The position numbers and the translations under genes are program-made. This document shows, one piece after another, positions 1-11,679 of a DNA stretch of 64,000 bases; position 1 is the first letter of the stretch, and the number at the start of each line of letters is the position of its first letter. The notes under the pieces are model-generated. The model saw nothing but the letters and a program-made list of their open reading frames with translations. It had not been told where the DNA came from and did no database searches. Origin of the DNA: Amoebophrya sp. A120 (Eukaryota; Sar; Dinophyceae; Syndiniales; Amoebophryaceae). The stretch is taken from assembly GCA_905178155.1 (NCBI GenBank), contig CAJINV010000014.1, forward strand, positions 426,012 to 490,011, written 5' to 3'.

Positions 1-1495
1 CCTGCGAGGACGAGGGATCAGCAGTTTGTTGCTGGTTTCCACCAGCACCAGAGATATTTGTATTGCGCCTCCGGCAGAAGAAGAATCTCGGCGGGGTGAT
101 CGCGTTCAGAAACGCATCCTTTCCGCTCACAGCATTACCTCCCTGCTGGTTTCCGGCAGCCCCCCCGGATCCATTCCAGGCCCGCACAAAAGTGAGCAGA
201 GGGTTGTTCGGAAACACGAGCGGGCGGCGCTTGTTGTGATTGTTATTTTCAGCATTCTGGAAAATGACAACAGGCGAACTCCTGCTGGTGCTGCGTCCAG
301 TTGCTTTATCTTGCTGTTGCAGAAAGGAGGTGCGGGTTCTACTAGAACGTCCCATGTTGTTCTTCATCATGTCCGCATGAAGATGATCATTGGACTGGCC
401 TTCAAGATGAACTACGCGTGCCTGGCCCGGATGTTCTTCCACCTCAACCTCTTCTCCCGTCGCGTCATCGAAGCACCGCTGCTCGTCACACAGCGCGGCC
501 ACGGCGGCATCGATGGTGACAAAACTGCGGCCGGAGGAAACCAGGATTGGCTGCTTGTCGCTACGCGACTGCTCCTCCCGTTGAATCTCGGCGAAAATCG
601 GGTCTTGCTGGACAAGCTCATTCAGCTGCTGTAGTTCCGCGTGGTTCTGCAGCGGAGGCCCCTGCGTACCGCCGTTGATAGTTGGCCCCGGAGGCTGTTA
701 TGCAATGCAAAAGCATCTTCGCTCTCGTACAGTAATTGCATTGTACTGCATGTTGATCATGAGGACTACTTAAAGCTACTACAACAACTTGGTTTCGTTT
801 ACTCCTAGACCTACGCTCTGAGTCAGCATTTTACAAGAAGCACCCTTTTTTCGTTTCTGAAAAGAATTATTGCCAATCTTGCCATGCAATTCCTACAAGT
901 AGTGCGATGCTTTAGCAGTGCGTAGAGGTGGTGCTTGAGACGCTTGCTCGAAAACCCCACACCCGTAGCAAACACCGACCGCGATTCCGGCCAGGAGCAC
1001 GACGCTTCCCAGAGAAATCGCCGCGATCAGAAGCCAGTTCGGGCGGGAAGCGGTTTTGCCGCTTTGCAGCTGTTGAGTGGCACGACCACGCGCATCTTGG
1101 TCTGTCTTCTTGTTGTTCAGGTTTTTCTTCTTGCCGTGGTAGTTTCCGTTTCCCACATCACCATCCTCATCTTCTCCAAACGGGAACGGCAACGGCTGTG
1201 GGTTGTGGTCATGTGACAAATTACCCTCGGTGTCGGAGGCGAAGCTCGGAGGCTGCTCCACGTCCACCGCGCGTTCCTCGCCGGCAGCCAGGATCATGTA
1301 AGACCCATGTCCAGACGAGTTGGTCATCATGGTGGTATCATGTCCACCAAAAGCGTGATGCTGAACATCGTCGTTCTTCCCGAGCATAAAATCGTCCTCG
1401 TGCTGCTCGAAAGCACCATTGTGCTTCCGAAAAGTAGTAGCGCCGCCGCCGGGGCGGGGGGCCATCGTGATCTTACTTTGATGTCCCGGCTGCAT
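1..1495 (-). CDS. Array gene, copy 0 (5' part only)
   Basis: This is the N-terminal part of the large array protein; the 3' part lies left of position 1. Exon 1 runs 1495-926 (190 codons) and exon 2 runs from 691 to the window edge, open throughout. Exon 1 encodes a hydrophilic segment of about 145 residues, then one membrane segment (about residues 150-175, starting after SRPNW and rich in L, I, A and V), then a short Pro-rich stretch. The start is the first ATG (MQPGHQ), conserved in all three copies; the open frame extends further upstream without an ATG, so an extra 5' exon is possible. No signal peptide is visible, suggesting a single-pass anchor. Function is unknown. I did not recognise a family for this part. 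Confidence 0.8.
692..925 (-). mobile_element. Introner-type intron 1 of array copy 0
   Basis: The two ends are imperfect inverted repeats (TACGCACTGC at the 5' end, and GCATTGCATA near the 3' end). Removing it joins CCT to CCG in frame, giving Gly-Pro-Pro-Pro-Gly-Pro-Thr. The direct repeat at the ends is short (CCTC-like). The same intron is present at 10861-11097 and 21135-21361, so it predates the array duplication. Confidence 0.75.
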
Positions 1496-4117
1496 TTTGG
1501 TAGTTGTAGGAAAGTGGAAGCTCACCGTTTGCCGTTTGACGTTGTCCTGTCTCGGTCCGATTCCTTCTCCCCGTGAGATGTGTAATGCGCGATAGAAATA
1601 TTGCGGTCTTTTTTAGTGGTTAGAGCTTTTAAAGGAAATAATGTGAAGATTTTCGAGATATTTGTCCAAAACGATTTTAGAAATTGTCCAAAAAGTAAGA
1701 AAGGTGTTGTAAAATTCTTTTATTACTCAAAGAAAAAGGTTTTGTTTTCTCGTTCCTGTTTCCCCACGGTAGAAATTCCAAGGAAAATCGACCCGCGAGA
1801 TCTATTATTATTATTATCGAAGCCACAGGCAATAGCGAGATCTACTAGACTCGAACGTGCGAAGATAAGTACTGTCACCAGCGGAGCAAAGCCGGTAATA
1901 TTTTTGACTTGATTTTTAATATTCTTACAAGAAATAATTATCCATGTAGAGATTCTTTATACGTAGATTTTGTTGCGAAAAAACTTCTTAGAGAAGGTAA
2001 ACGTTGTTTTTGTTGTACTACGTACGTCTTGTTTTTGAGATAAACACTTGGCACAACTGCTTGTACCAATTCTGTAGAAGCGAAACTGGTGCTGGCAAGG
2101 ATTTTGTTGTGGATGCATAATTCAATTTGATGAAATGGTTTGCTTCATTGTTTTCTATGGTCGTCGACCTAGTGCAGCAGCTCATATTGATATTTCGTGT
2201 AGCTTCTAATAAGAATTGAGGAGAGTAGAACCTTGTTGCTGCGAGGAGGATAGGCGGAGCAGTGGAAGCCGCTCGAAGCCCCCTGAGGATTTTCATCACC
2301 GAAGAAGATCGGGTGGCACTTCTTCTAATTTCCAAATTTATCATCCAACTCTTGAAGAGATCCTTCACGACTTTTCACCGGATCCACGCATGGTCGAGAT
2401 GCATCGGATCATCATCTTCCAGATCTTATGCTGATCTCCGTATTAAGTAGTACGAGGGGCCCGGCGGCACAGTGTAGTACATGTTGACCTCCAGAGAACC
2501 GGCTGGCGGCGGTCCAAACAACCAAGTACGAGGACGCCGGCTCTTCTTCTATCTTAGTTCTGATCTGTTCTTTCTGATCGCGAGCGAGCTGACAAAGTCG
2601 GATGATCCTCGAGCTCGACACGTCAAGCTTCGTCAGGTAAGTAGACATCGGATCGCGAAAGATCGTCCCGGCTGTGTCGTGAAGCTTCACAATGAGGATA
2701 AAAATTGAAACTGTACTCAAATTATACGTTGTAATAGTAATGCGCTCTAGTTCGTCTCCATGATCTGTGGTGCATTGGCATAGAAGCTGCATGCAGGTGA
2801 GTAATAGGAGGATCTCGATGTTGCTCTACTTACTCCTTTTCGAAGCCGTGAACGTCGCTGGGTGTTTCGTTGCAACTGAGACAGTGTCTGTTTTCGGCGT
2901 TCGCTGAATCTGATGATCGTTAAGTTTCTCTTATCACCTTCGTCTTTTTCATTTTCTTTTGGAGCAGCCCTCTTGAGAGAAAAAAGAAATCTACTTACAC
3001 TTCGAGAGAAACAATTCTGTACTGTCAAAATGCACGACTGGCGACTCGTCTTGTACAACAGGATGCATCTTTTGTTCGGAATGACCTGCCTTGGTGTCGC
3101 TAGCAGCAATGGCGAGTGCGATTCTACATCTCCTGGTCACTCTCAGTGAGGGTTGCGGTACTTACTATTTCTAAATTCGAACAGTGGCCCACAACCAATT
3201 TCAAGTAGTTGCGAAAATAGGTACTTAGCACTGTAGCGTACATGCAGCACCTCCTGTAATCGAACAAGAAATTTCTAACTATCACTGCTCGCGCTTTTGC
3301 TTTTCGTTTTCGAGGTCGAACTAAAGTAGGGCTTGGACGTTGTTCTTCTATCTTGATACAACAAATATAAAATAATAACATTATTCACGGTAGGGCTGAA
3401 AAAGAAAAACGCGAAAGTTGTACAGCTTATGTTTAGTTAGGAGAAGGTGATGTCTCGCCAAGGCCTAAATATCTGGCGGAAGTAGAGGTGAAGAGATAAA
3501 AAATACACGACACAATCACAAGAATCTGCTCCATTGATGTACTAGGCTCATCACTTCACGACGGTCCTTCGCCTTTATCTTCCTTTCTTACAAAAAGTTC
3601 CACAAGCTTCACTAGTTCTTGTGCTTTAATACGAGTTATGTTTACAACAGAAGTAGATGTCCGCATACTAGTTGGACCAAATAAAACAAAGTTCGATCGA
3701 GACCGATAAAAGTTCTGCCGGCGATCTCTTCATGTTAGCACCCATAATTCTGCACCAACGATGGATAGTTGTGCCAACATTCTAGAACTGATGATATTGG
3801 TACTACTAACACAAACACGGTGCATCAAGAAATAACTAACACTCGATATTTGCGTCCATTATCCACTGTGTCAAAACTATAGGAAAAACCAGATCAAAAC
3901 TAAACCCATTGAACCTCCTCAAGGGTCAGCGCGCGTCCTCCTGTCCAGCCGCCCAAGAACTTCTTTGGACGTGGTCGTTGAAAAGCTTCAAGAGCAGTTG
4001 TGCCGACTTGTAGTTATCATCATATTTTTAGTTGTCGTCCTTTGCCATTCTTGGGGTTTTTGCGCATAGAAAAAACTTTGTGCGACTGCTAGTTCCGCAG
4101 GGGTAAAAATATCAACC
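1496..4117. other. Inter-unit spacer between array copies 0 and 1
   Basis: AT-rich spacer holding the 5' flank of copy 0 and the 3' flank of copy 1. It is homologous to 11680-14238 and 21947-23487. Conserved blocks lie near 1990-2080, 2215-2420 and 3130-3190. Apparent reading frames differ between copies because of indels, so I see no conserved protein in most of it. One exception is 3900-3980, where a minus-strand frame (PKKFLGGWTGG, then stop TAG at 3902-3900) is kept in copy 1 and copy 2. It may be a further 3' exon. Confidence 0.6.
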
Positions 4118-7100
4118 TTAGATCCCCGCAAGCGCGGTATCCTGACTGGCGTTATTTCCATCTGCGTCACTAGCAGGAGCATCTGTCCTCCCACCTCCTT
4201 GAGGTCGTGGGGCTGCATCGTCCCCGGGAGCAGCGGAAGGCAAGACGTCCCGCGACTGCTCCTGGTCCACATCCGCCACAACAGCGCCAGTTCCAGCCGG
4301 ATCGCTCTGCTGGTCGGCGCTCACTTCTGCGGTCGGAAAAACAGTGGTCGTGCGCTGTTCCTCAGCCACTTCCGCTTGAGCCGCAGAGGAAGAGGGCTCT
4401 GGTGTTACGGGTGCTGCCCGCTCCTGCGTTAAGTATTGTGCGAAGGCGCGTGCGGCGCGTGCTGGCTGTGCGACCCAGCTGAGCGGACCAGATTTGGCAG
4501 CCGCCTTTGAGCGCAGACCGAGGAATTGTTGTTCATCTCCTCTATCTGGAGAGATTCGCCCCCGCGGTGCGTCAGCCTCAGACGTAGTAGGTGCTTCAAC
4601 TACATTTTCTTCCTCGAGAGCATCCTCACGAACTTCCTGCGCTGGAGCGGGCGGTGCTGCCGGAGCAATCTGCTCTCCGGACTGGTCATCAGCACGCGGA
4701 GCACGGGCAGCTCCAGGTCCAGCATCAGCTGCCGGACTTGTGATATTACCTTCTTCTTGCGATGAGCAGGTTCTTGGGTCCGATGATGCAGCACCATTCT
4801 GGCCGCTGTCGTCCGGGGTCGGAACTGCAGCACGAGCACTCTGCTCGCCCACAGCAGCCGCTTCCTGTGCCGCATTTTCTTGGCCAGCCGCACTCGAGGC
4901 TTGCGGCAAAGGGGGTCGCGGGTCCCGGGCCAGCTGGTCGTGGTCCTCCTGCGGTGCAGGATGAAAGTGTTCTATTTCATCCGCGGCCTCTTCTTCCTGC
5001 GCCGTGGCCGGTACAAGAAAAGAAGATGCTGGTGCCGCTCCTGCTTCTTCTATCGGTGTAGCTGCGGCATAGGAGGCCGCATCACCATCAAGAGGGCCTT
5101 GTCCTCCGTCGTGCACCGTTGCGCGGCTTTCGTGTTCTTCGTCGCGCTGCACCAGCGTGGTGGAGGCGGGACGACCAGAGCCAGAGGACAAAGGGTCCCC
5201 GAATGATCCTAGTACCGCATGATCAACTTCTTCAACTACAACGGGAGTCGCAATCAGTGCGTCAACTCCCTGTTCGTCTACAGCAGCGCGCTGAAGATGC
5301 TCCTGCGCAACATATTCTTCTTCACCAGCCTGCTCGGAAAGGGCTGGAACAACGCCTACGGCAGCGGACGCGTCGGCCGCTGCATCATGAGCTTCCTCGA
5401 GTTCTTCGTGAGGCTGAGGAGCAGGAGGAAGTCCTCCACCATCGCCATCCTCGGCAGCTGCAGTGGCTGTCTCGGGCAGCTCCGGAGGTTGAACACCAAC
5501 ATCCTCTGGCGCCACTACCGAGTCACCACTTTCAACCCGCAAAGACAAGCTTGTTTCCGGGGTCGCGTCACGGTGCTCCAGAATTGGACCAGCTCCACTC
5601 CGCGGCCCGATTCCTCCTTGCGGGTAGGTCGCCCCGGGAGCCCGTTGCGTCGTCTCCGGCACGTCGTCCCGTCTCCGGTTTTCTGGGCGGTTATGTTCCT
5701 TCGTTTCGGACACGATCAGGCCCCAGTAGTCGTAGTAATCCGCAGCAGGCTTGGGCCGCACGATCGCTTCGTATCCTGTGCAAAAATTCATCGCATAAAG
5801 TCGCACTCGGACGAGCAGCTGCCGACGTATGTTCTTCAATATTGTTTCACAGCGTAGTTGTGCAGCACGGAGTAGATGCAGTTATTTCATAGCAACTCGT
5901 TTTTCTTTCAGCCCGTAGCCACAGCATGACACGTTCACCTTTGATTCTGTTGTGCAAAACTTTTTGATTTGCGAAAATTCAAAATTTGTGTATACATAAG
6001 TACATCGTGCAACCCGCCTTAGTGCGATCTTCACACGACAAGAAGTCTTGCACTGCATACGGCTCTAGCGCTGGTGACGGAAGAGTGGTCATGCTGCATT
6101 TCCCTCCACGCCACGTCAAATTTGAGGTTGCGTTGCAGCCGGGAAGCAGAAGCCGGTCGCGCCGCCGCCGGGGCCGGTAGCGTAACTGTTCGACGGTCCA
6201 ATCGTGGTGTGGAACAAAAAAATATCATCGCAGTCACATTTGGATTTGCAAATTATTTTGCATGACGATAATATGGATAAAATTGATGCTCGAAATAATA
6301 ATGAACAATGCTCGTACAACTTGTGTTGCACAGACAACATCACGAAAGAACTCACGTGCGTATGCAGTTTGACCGTGATCATTCATTCTATCGCGACACC
6401 AATGAAGCCAGCTTCTTTCGCAATCTAATCTGCAAAAAAAACGGACAAGTGCTTCGTGTGAAGATGTTTTTTTTCTTAATATCAACGGTTGGACCAGATG
6501 ACGCGTCGGCCAGTGTGTGTTCTCCCACGACTTCGTGGAGGGTCAGATCCACGCCCAAACCGAGCGCAGCCGCCACCCACAGCTCCGTGGGCTCGAGGAA
6601 GCCACCGGGCTCCAAGACTCTTCTGTGCTCGTCGTCCTCGGTAGTGCGCGGAATGTTGTTGCCTGATAGGGATAGATTTCCTACTGCGTCCCGTGGCTGA
6701 AAGTGGTCCAGGGAGTCGGCCACAGAGATGTAGCAGAGGTACGCGAGCTGCATGCTCGTCAAAAGTTGCTGGTTTGCTTGCTTCTCTCTATCAGTCCAAT
6801 CTCTTCGTCTTCGTTCTTCAAGAACTTCGGTGTGAGGCGGTGCAAAAACTTGGCACCACCTCACACCCTGGGCTTTCCCTCTTGTGCGCGTGGCCTCAAA
6901 GTTCGGGTCAGCAAAAACGCCCCTCGCTCCTCTCCGGTATCAAGTGCAAAAGTGTCTGGGTCTGGAAGATTGCAACTTGTCATGCTGTTTTTGGACGCTA
7001 AAAAAATTGCATTGCATGACCAGCAAGAGGGGTGCAGTTTGTGCCTCACGGACAGGGCATTTCTCATGCCGAAGGTGTATCAGGAAGGGTTCTAAAAACC

Positions 7101-10100
7101 TGTGATGGTAGGGCATACATCACAGACAATCAGGGGTCATGAGAAATGTGCATGACAAATCTTGCATTCTTCCAGACCCGGACATATTTGCAGTTCATAT
7201 CCGGCGCCGACCTGCAACTCGGACGTACGGATTGGCGCGCTCAACCACCATGTCGAACATACTCACAGTGTTCCTTCCTAGAATCATTCGGCCATTCAGA
7301 GGCATGATGTTTCTGCCGCTCCAAAAGAGATGGCTTGCGGTGTTGTCCCGCTGGCCCGAGAAAGCATCCATGAGAATCTCCGCCAGGTGGTGCGCGAGCA
7401 TTAATCGAAATTCACCTATGTTTAGTATTCCTGCCAAGAGGCCCACGGGATAGGATAGCGAGCGGTCTCTGTTTCTTAAATGCGGGGCGCACCACTCGGC
7501 GTGCGCGCCAGCTTCGGTGCACTGTCGCTTCAAGGCGATCAGGCCCCCATCACCCGATCCGGTCGGGGCTGCGCGTTGTAGTTGGTAGTTTATCACTGGA
7601 ACGGCCACCTCGCCCTCGACCGCGGAGGAGGCGTCAGACTGTTGGCCGCCCGGAGTGGCGCCCGAGGTCTGCGTGTGCTGCGATTCCTCCGCCCTCGCTG
7701 CAGCCCACCGCTGTCGCCGCTGCGCCGGCCAGTTTAGTTCCTTGTTTCCCGGCACACTCAAGCCTCGGTAGTCGAAGAAGTCGTAATTAGACCGAACGTC
7801 GGAGGAAGTCGCGCCGGCCGCCTCCAGCCTAGTAAAGTTCTTACAGGCCACCTCAAGGAGAATGTTGGCCTCCAGATCTTCTACTTCCCGGGCCGACTGT
7901 GCTGGGAATCGGGCGGAGGAGGAGGAGGAGGAGGACGAAACACGAGGCGCGGTTACTAGTACAGGAGTCGTAAGTGGCACCGGCGGAGGCCCCGGCAAAT
8001 GATGAAGCTTGAGGCGTGCGCGGTTGGTTTCCGTTGCTGCAACCCAGGGAGCAGTTTGAGGGTCCGCATCCGCGTCGGTGTCCGAATAGAGGTTCAAGTC
8101 CACCCCCAGTACCAGCGCGGCGGCGACCCACAGCTCGGCTGGATCCAGATAGCCTCCCGGCGCAACGAAGTCGTACTCCGCCACCTCCGAGGTGCGGGGG
8201 AGCTTCTGCCACGACTGCAATTGGGCATGTGCGTGCTCGAGTGGGATGTTGTTCGGGTCCGCCTTTCGGAGTTCGTCGGGCACCGAAATGTAGCAGAGGT
8301 ACGCAAGCTGTGCCGCTGAGAGCTGGCGGTCGGCTTTGATTTCCCATTCGCTCCAATACCGCTCTTTCATCTGCGCCTCTGTCTTCGGGCCCGTAAATGG
8401 TTTGGGGCTACGGTCTTGGCACCAGAACAATTGCCAGTCGGTCCTACCCCTTGCGAGCGTCGCCGCGTATTGCGGATCTCGTCCTCCCATGAGGCCTGCA
8501 TTCGAGGCCGCGCGTCGGTGAACCGCGACAAACATGCTGATAGGAGGTGCCTCCTCCACGAGGGGGCCAGAAGGCAGACGAGAATCTCCCCCGTTTACAC
8601 TAGTTACTAAACCCCGCTCCGACCAGAGCACTCGGCTCTTTGCAGCGGCGGGAAATAGACTATCTTCGTCGGTGGACTCCTCCCTAGAGAGCAAAATCTG
8701 TGCCAGTTGGTCGGCCAAGTGTCGGCGGAACCACTTTGTGTTCTGGACAATCGCGAGCGCCTGAATTTGCGTCCCCGCCCCGTCGGCGTAGCTCCTTTCT
8801 TCCGCAAGCAATCTTTGCACATGACTTTGACACAGATTCATGTGGTCCCCGGTCAGACACTGTTGCTGCAGGGCAATGAGGGCATTGTCCGCAGACCCGG
8901 TCGCAGCGCTGCTCTGGAACACAGCCGGCACGGCTGGCTGTTGCTGCTGCTGCTGGCTGCTCTGGCCCGCGCCAGTTGCCGCTGACGACGCTCCTGCACC
9001 GGAAGGCCCATTTGCGCCCTGAGACCCGCTGCTCGCCAGACCCGCACCGGACGTCCCCGAACCGCTTGCCATGCCTGTGCCTGAGGATCCTCCGCTCGCC
9101 CCGCCTGCACCGCCTGCGCCAGCACCGCTTGCGCCTGAGGATCCTCCGCTCGCCCCGCCTGCACCAGCACCGCTTGCGCCTGAGGATCCTCCGCTCGCCC
9201 CGCCTGCACCGCCTGCGCCAGAACCGCTTGCGCCTGAGGATCCTCCGCTCGCCCCGTCTGCACCGCTTGCGCCAGCACCGCTTGCGCCTGAGGATCCTCC
9301 GCTCGCCCCGCCTGCGCCAGAGGAGCCAGCACCGCCTGCGCCTGAGGATCCGCCGCTCGCTCCACCTGCGCCAGAGGAGCCAGCACCGCCTGCGCCGGAG
9401 GATCCGCCGCTCGACCCGCCTGCGCCAGACGAGCCAGCACCGCCTGCGCCGGAGGATCCGCCGCTCGCGCCGCCTGCGCCAGACGAGCCAGCACCGCCTG
9501 CTCCGGCCGCCCCGCCGGCCTGGCCTTGGTTGCTCTGTCCATCTTGGCCTTGCTGATTGTTCTGTCCGCCCTGGCCTTGGCTGTTCTGTCCTTGGTTGCT
9601 CTGTCCTTGGTTGCTCTGTCCACCTTGCTGATCTTGGTTCCCGGCATGTCCTTGGTTGCTCTGTCCTTGGTTGCTCTGTCCTTGGTTGCTGTGTCCTTGG
9701 TTGCTCTGTCCACCTTGCTGACCACCTTGGTTTCCAGCACCGCCTTGTTGACCGCCAGATTGTGCTCCGCCTACTTGCTGACCTTGGTTAGGACCCGAAC
9801 CGCCTTGGTGACCGCCTGGAGGCATGCCGGCGGCTCCCGGTAGTTGCTGGCTCGAACCGCCGCCGCCTTGCAGAACCTGGTGCGGCGGGAGTCCCCCTCC
9901 AGGCTGCTGCGGCGGCAGTCCACCGTTCGAACCCGGAGGATGCGGGAGCACCGCCACGTCCGGCACCTCCGGTAGGTTGTGCAGCTTTCGCCACCCGTCC
10001 ATCAGTTTCTTGAGCAACAAGTTTTTGAACAGCTTCATTCCGCCGCCAGGATGATGTTGATTCCCTGGAAGGAGCGCCGCGGCACCGGCTGCTACGTAGT

Positions 10101-11679
10101 GCTCCGGCGATTCATAAGCGATGCCGTCCCTGCCTACAGCTGGGTATTTACATAGCTGCTGTTGCTCCTGCGAGGACGAGGGATCCACAGTTTGATGCTG
10201 GTTTCCACCAGAACCACTATTGCGCCTCCGGCAGAAGAAGAATCTCGGCGGGGTGGTCGCGTTCAGAAACGCATCCTTTCCGCTCACAGCATTACCTCCC
10301 TGCTGGTGTTGATTAGCAACACTACTTCCCGCTGCTCCGGATCCATTCCAGGCCCGCACAAAAGCTAACAGTGGGTTGTTCGGAAACACGAGCGGGCGGC
10401 GCTTGTTGTGATTGTTATTTTCAGCATTCTGGTGAATGACAACAGGAGAACTTCTGCTGGTGTCGCGTCCAGTTGCTTTATCTTGCTGCTGCAGAAAGGA
10501 AGTGGTTCTACTAGAACTTCCCATGTTCTTGTTCATCATCTCCGCATGAAGATGATCATTGGACTGGCCATGAAGATGAACTACGCGCGCCTGGCCCGGA
10601 TGTTCTTCCACCTCAACCTCTTCTCCCGTCGCGTCATCGAAGCACCGCTGCTCGTCACACAGCGCGGCCACGGCGGCATCGATGTCGACAAAACTGCGGC
10701 CGGAGGAGACCAGAATTGGCTGCTTGTCGCTACGCGACTGCTCCCCCCGTTGAATCTCGGCGAAAATCGGGTCTTGCTGGACAAGCTCATTCAACTGCTG
10801 TAGTTCCGCGTGGTTCTGCAGCGGGGGCCCCTGCGTACCGCCGTTGATAGTTGGCCCCGGAGGCTGTTATGCAATGCAAAAGCATCTTGGCTCTCGTACA
10901 GTAATTGCATTGTACTGCATATTGATCATGAGGACTACTTAAAGCTAGTACAACAACGTGGTTTCGTTTACTCCTAGACCTACGCTCTGAGTCAGCATTT
11001 TACAAGAAGCACCCTTTTTCCGTGTCTGAAAAGAATTATCCCCAATGTTGTCATGCAATTCCTACAACGTAGTACGATGCTTTATTGCAGTGCATAGAGG
11101 TGGTCCTTGACCCGCTTGCTCGAAAACCCCACACCCGTAGCAAACGCCGACCGCGATTCCGGCCAGGAGCACGACGCTTCCCAGAGAAATCGCCGCGATC
11201 AGAAGCCAGTTTGGGCGGGAAGCGGTTTTTCCGCCTTGCAGCTGAGTGGCTGCACGACCACGCGCATCTTGTTCTGTCTTCTTGTTGTACTGGTTTTTCT
11301 GCTTGCCGTGGTAGTTTCCGTTTCCCCCATCCCCATCCTCCTCTTCCCCGAACGGGAACGGCAACGGCTTTGGGTTGTGGTCATGTGACAAATTACCCTC
11401 GGTGCTGTCGGAGGCGAAACTCGGAGGCTGCTCCACGTCCACCGCGCGTTCCTCGCCGGCAGCCAGAATCATGTAAGACCCATGTCCAGACGATTTGGTC
11501 ATCATGGTGGTATCATGTCCACCAAAAGCGTGATGCTGAACACGAACACGAACACCGTCGTTCTTCCGGAGCATAAAATCGTCCTCGTGCTCGAAAGCAC
11601 CATCGCGCTTCCGAAAAGTAGTAGCGCCGCCGCCGGGGCGGGGGGCCATCGTGATCTTACTTTGATGTCCCGGCTGCAT
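4118..11679 (-). CDS. Array gene, copy 1: membrane-anchored two-module protein
   Basis: Proposed exons are 11679-11098, 10860-7200, 6932-6482, 6196-6060 and 5769-4118. Their sum is 6483 nt, an intact frame of 2160 codons plus stop. Order: hydrophilic N-terminus, one membrane segment (about residues 150-180), Gln/Asn/Gly/Ser/Ala repeat region (about 330-840), module 1 (about 850-1240), module 2 (about 1294-1644), acidic Pro/Ala-rich tail. Each module starts with a GxxxxLIAL motif and holds AYLCYIS, then ELWVAAALVLGVDL, and ends with an aromatic-Asp-Tyr-x-Gly-Leu motif (FFDYRGL, YYDYWGL). The exon 3/4 junction is the least certain. I did not recognise the family. A degenerate OTU-like fold is a speculative idea only. 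Copy 2 is the neighbour and closest relative. Confidence 0.8.
5772..6059 (-). mobile_element. Introner in array copy 1 (intron 4)
   Basis: Starts TATGCAGTGCAAGA and ends TTTTTGCACAGGATA on the minus strand, giving imperfect terminal inverted repeats. Removal leaves Arg-Ala-Glu-Ala-Ile in frame and brings module 2 to the YYDYWG motif as in copy 2, which has no intron here. A clear 5-bp target duplication is not visible. Confidence 0.7.
6197..6481 (-). other. Intron 3 of array copy 1 (boundaries tentative)
   Basis: Homology to uninterrupted copy 2 shows that about 285 bp interrupt module 2 here, between a frame ending PTVD and one starting RRTVTLPAP. The insert begins TATTAAG, like other introners, but no convincing inverted end is visible. 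The chosen edges make the whole gene model divisible by three. Confidence 0.5.
6938..7199 (-). mobile_element. Introner in array copy 1, TSD CCGGA
   Basis: Element starts TATGAACTGCAAATATG and ends CACTTTTGCACTTGATA, with inverted ends extending over roughly 45 bp. It is flanked by perfect 5-bp repeats CCGGA (7200-7204 and 6933-6937). Removing the element and one repeat joins the frame precisely to the GVFADPNF segment that copy 2 also has. No GT-AG or GC-AG register exists across the duplication. Confidence 0.9.
9070..9712 (-). repeat. Coding minisatellites in array copy 1
   Basis: From about 9070 to 9505 a unit of roughly 45-54 bp recurs about eight times, each with a GGATCC site, encoding Gly/Ser/Ala-rich repeats (GGASGGSSGA). 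From about 9590 a 15-bp unit encoding SNQGQ recurs a few times. Copy 2 has only about two of the first type but many more of the second, so both tracts have changed length since duplication. Confidence 0.9.
10861..11097 (-). mobile_element. Introner-type intron 1 of array copy 1
   Basis: Starts TATGCACTGCAATAAAGC; ends with the near inverse, GCTTTTGCATTGCATA followed by ACAG. Its removal joins exon 1, which carries the membrane segment, to the long exon 2 in frame. It is the orthologue of 692-925 and 21135-21361. Confidence 0.8.

Noticed and set aside
893-1525. Treating the membrane-segment exon as a separate small membrane protein gene
   Set aside because: Its stop lies inside an inverted-repeat intron; in-frame joining to the next exon is conserved in three copies.
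2018-2368. Spacer frame beginning MKDLFKSWMINL, also seen at 22359-22760
   Set aside because: Indels between the three spacers shift the frame, which is unlike a selected protein; more likely conserved non-coding sequence.
8976-9843. Long plus-strand frames full of Pro-Ala-Pro or Leu-Arg repeats opposite array copies 1 and 2
   Set aside because: They are antisense shadows of in-frame repeats whose unit length is a multiple of three; all six frames stay open there. They have no conserved flanks.
7195-10794. Treating the long array exon as a separate gene starting at 10794
   Set aside because: The apparent start is TTG. The frame continues upstream to an intron whose removal joins it to the membrane-anchor exon in all three copies.
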